NCBI RefSeq assembly: GCF_029633825.1
Contig: NZ_CP090641.1
Span: forward strand, 434,001 to 498,000
DNA: 64,000 nt
Origin: Burkholderia contaminans
Lineage (GTDB): Bacteria > Pseudomonadota > Gammaproteobacteria > Burkholderiales > Burkholderiaceae
Direction: 5' to 3'
The notes beneath the pieces are model-generated. The model was not told where the DNA came from, did not search any database, and saw only the letters and a list, made by a program, of their open reading frames with translations. This document shows, piece by piece, positions 62,293 through 64,000 of this stretch (position 1 is its first letter; each line of letters starts with the position of its first letter). A program made the translations under genes and the position numbers.

Positions 62293-64000
62293 ATGATCAA
62301 CAAGAATAAGCTGCTCAGCGTCTTTTCCGACGCCGAACAGGAAGCCCTGTATGGCCTGCCTGATTTCGACGATGCGCAGCGGCTGGAATACCTGGCATTG
62401 ACCGAATCCGAACTGGCGCTCGCCAGTAGCCGGCCCTCCATACCCGCGCAGGTCTATTGCATCTTGCAGATTGGCTACTTCAAGTCCAAGCACGCCTTCT
62501 TCCGCTTCGATTGGGACGAGGTTGAGGACGATTACGATTTCGTGTTGAGCCGCTATTTCCACGGCGAGCCGTTCGAACGCAAGCCGATCACCCGGCACGA
62601 GTACTACGCCCAGCGCGAACAGATCGCTGAACTGTACGGCTATCGACCGTGGGTGGCCGCCTTCCTGCCGCAACTCATGCAGCAGGCCGCGCAGATCGTA
62701 CGTCGCGACGTGACACCGGGATTCGTCGCCGCCGAGCTCATCGTGTGGCTCAATGAGCACAAGATGATCCGGCCCGGCTACACGACCTTGCAAGAGCTAG
62801 TCAGCGAAGCCCTGTCCGTCGAACGTCGGCGGCTGGGCGACCTGCTCACCGGCGTATTGGACGAATTGACCCAAACCGCGCTAGACCAACTTCTGGTGCG
62901 CGATGATACTCTGTCGAAACTGGCGGCGCTGAAACAGGATGCCAAGAATTTCGGCTGGCGTCAGATGGTCCGCGAACGCGAAAAGCGCGGCACGCTGCAG
63001 CCGTTGCACGAAATCGCCAGGACGCTGCTGCCCCGGCTGGATATCTCGCAGCAGAACGTGCTGTACTACGCAAGCCTGGCGAACTTCTATACCGTCCACG
63101 ACCTGCGCAACCTGAAGGCGGATCAGGCGCAGCTCTACCTGCTGTGTTACGCCCGGGTGCGCTTCCGACAGCTCACCGACAACTCGGTCGATGCGATGGC
63201 CTTCCACATGAAGCAGCTCGAGGAAGAAAGCAGCGCGGGCGCGAAACAGTCACTCATCGCCGAGCAAGTAAAACGCCATCGGGAAACGCCGCAGATCGGC
63301 CGCCTGTTGTCGCTCTATGTGGACGACAGCGTAGCCGATCCGACGCCGTTCGGCGAGGTGCGTCAGCGCGCCTATAAAATCATGGCCAAAGATGTGCTAC
63401 AAAACACGGCGCAACGCATGACGGTCAAGCCGCTGAGTCAACTGGCACTACACTGGTTGGCGGTGGACGGCCTAGCCAAACGTATTCGCCGTCACCTGCG
63501 CCCCTTGTACGTCGAGCTCGACTTCGTCGGCACCTCCCCAGACAACCCGTGGCTCGCGGCGCTGGCTTGGGTCAAGGGGGCCTTCGCCAAACAGCAGCGC
63601 CTGTCACAACGACCGCTCGCCGAATGTCCCGCGGCCACGCTGCCGAAGCGCCTGCGACCGTACCTGCTGATCTTCGGCGCTGATGGTCAGCCGACCGGTT
63701 TGCACGCCGATCGCTACGAATTCTGGTTGTACCGCCAGATCCGGAAGCGCTTCCAGTCGGGAGAGATCTATCTCGACGACAGTCTGCAACATCGTCACTT
63801 CTCCGACGAGCTTGTTTCGATGAACGAGAAGGCCGACGCGCTGGCGCAGATGGAGATCCCGTTCCTGCAGCAGCCAATCGATGCCCAACTCGATGCGTTA
63901 GCGGCCGAGTTGCATGCACAATGGCTGGCCTTCAACCGAGAGCTGAAACAGGGCAAGCTTACGCACCCGGAATACGACAAGGATACGCAGAAGCTGATTT
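62293..64000 (+). CDS. tnpA: Tn3-family transposase, DUF4158 type, N-terminal part (truncated by window)
   Basis: Starts at ATG 62293 (MINKNKLLSVFSDAEQEALY), with GGAGAGG about 10 bp upstream, and is open to the window end: about 569 codons of an expected about 1000. The DUF4158 N-terminal domain is recognisable (YGLPDFDDAQRLEYLALTES, PSIPAQVYCILQIGYFKSKH), followed by the linker region. The DDE catalytic domain lies beyond 64000. No stop or frameshift seen, so it may be intact. Confidence 0.9.
   Translation, partial: MINKNKLLSVFSDAEQEALYGLPDFDDAQRLEYLALTESELALASSRPSIPAQVYCILQIGYFKSKHAFFRFDWDEVEDDYDFVLSRYFHGEPFERKPITRHEYYAQREQIAELYGYRPWVAAFLPQLMQQAAQIVRRDVTPGFVAAELIVWLNEHKMIRPGYTTLQELVSEALSVERRRLGDLLTGVLDELTQTALDQLLVRDDTLSKLAALKQDAKNFGWRQMVREREKRGTLQPLHEIARTLLPRLDISQQNVLYYASLANFYTVHDLRNLKADQAQLYLLCYARVRFRQLTDNSVDAMAFHMKQLEEESSAGAKQSLIAEQVKRHRETPQIGRLLSLYVDDSVADPTPFGEVRQRAYKIMAKDVLQNTAQRMTVKPLSQLALHWLAVDGLAKRIRRHLRPLYVELDFVGTSPDNPWLAALAWVKGAFAKQQRLSQRPLAECPAATLPKRLRPYLLIFGADGQPTGLHADRYEFWLYRQIRKRFQSGEIYLDDSLQHRHFSDELVSMNEKADALAQMEIPFLQQPIDAQLDALAAELHAQWLAFNRELKQGKLTHPEYDKDTQKLI

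Larger units (their letters stand above)
60371..64000 (+). mobile_element. Tn3-family transposon, left part
   Basis: Starts with GGGGTTCTACGCC at 60371, the GGGG-type end of Tn3-family inverted repeats, then carries a tyrosine recombinase and a DUF4158-type transposase. The other end lies beyond the window, so size, cargo and target duplication cannot be read. The left boundary is inferred from the GGGG terminus and from the abrupt change in the RHH gene. Confidence 0.7.

Overview
This window is high-GC proteobacterial DNA whose gene content, codon use and LysR-rich accessory layout look like Burkholderia, probably the cepacia complex. That is an inference from family resemblance, not a database match. 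No rRNA, tRNA or CRISPR array was seen. Almost all of it is coding, mostly as short oxidoreductase/hydrolase operons each paired with a divergent or neighbouring regulator.

Layout. 0-7.2 kb: the tail of an esterase, a flavin monooxygenase, a LysR regulator with an SDR, an H-NS-like protein, a TetR regulator behind a striking inverted repeat, and an NmrA-like oxidoreductase divergent from another LysR gene. 7.6-11.7 kb: a minus-strand block of pirin, DoxX, GMC oxidoreductase, a hypothetical protein and an orphan M17-type N-terminal domain. 12.2-20.3 kb: a LysR gene divergent from an FdhF/YdeP-type molybdoenzyme, two more LysR genes, an MDR oxidoreductase and a secreted MRJP-like protein. 20.5-25.5 kb: five minus-strand catabolic or detoxification enzymes (amidohydrolase, HSL-type esterase, WrbA, SDR, MDR). 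25.7-26.8 kb: a scar made of a decayed LysR 5' end, an MFS gene stump and a broken IS3-family element.

26.9-46.6 kb looks more like stable chromosome: K+ channel, FAD oxidase, a BetR-type HTH protein with a degenerate receiver domain, a NERD/UvrD-like helicase, a chemoreceptor, a DHA2 efflux pump, a quinone oxidoreductase with LysR, a GNAT enzyme, a MerR regulator, a sulfonate-type binding protein, a cold shock protein, a CaiB-type CoA transferase divergent from an HTH-citrate synthase fusion, a ureohydrolase and a lysoplasmalogenase. 46.8-51.2 kb is a four-gene Baeyer-Villiger-type monooxygenase operon with an operator-like repeat over its predicted promoter. A glycolipid-binding-domain protein, a urea transporter overlapping a class II aldolase, a 4-OT-like tautomerase and a 1613-residue NAD-glutamate dehydrogenase follow. 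A methyltransferase/VOC/RHH operon is cut at its upstream end by a Tn3-family transposon (about 60371 to beyond the window) carrying a large tyrosine recombinase divergent from a DUF4158-type transposase.

The most unusual signals are: a 62-bp sequence in three copies that is the start region of a LysR gene, intact once and decayed twice; a 15+15 bp perfect inverted repeat before the TetR gene; a receiver domain with Glu at the phospho-acceptor position; a CoA transferase whose domain order looks rearranged; and the transposon with a candidate recombination core site between its two divergent genes.
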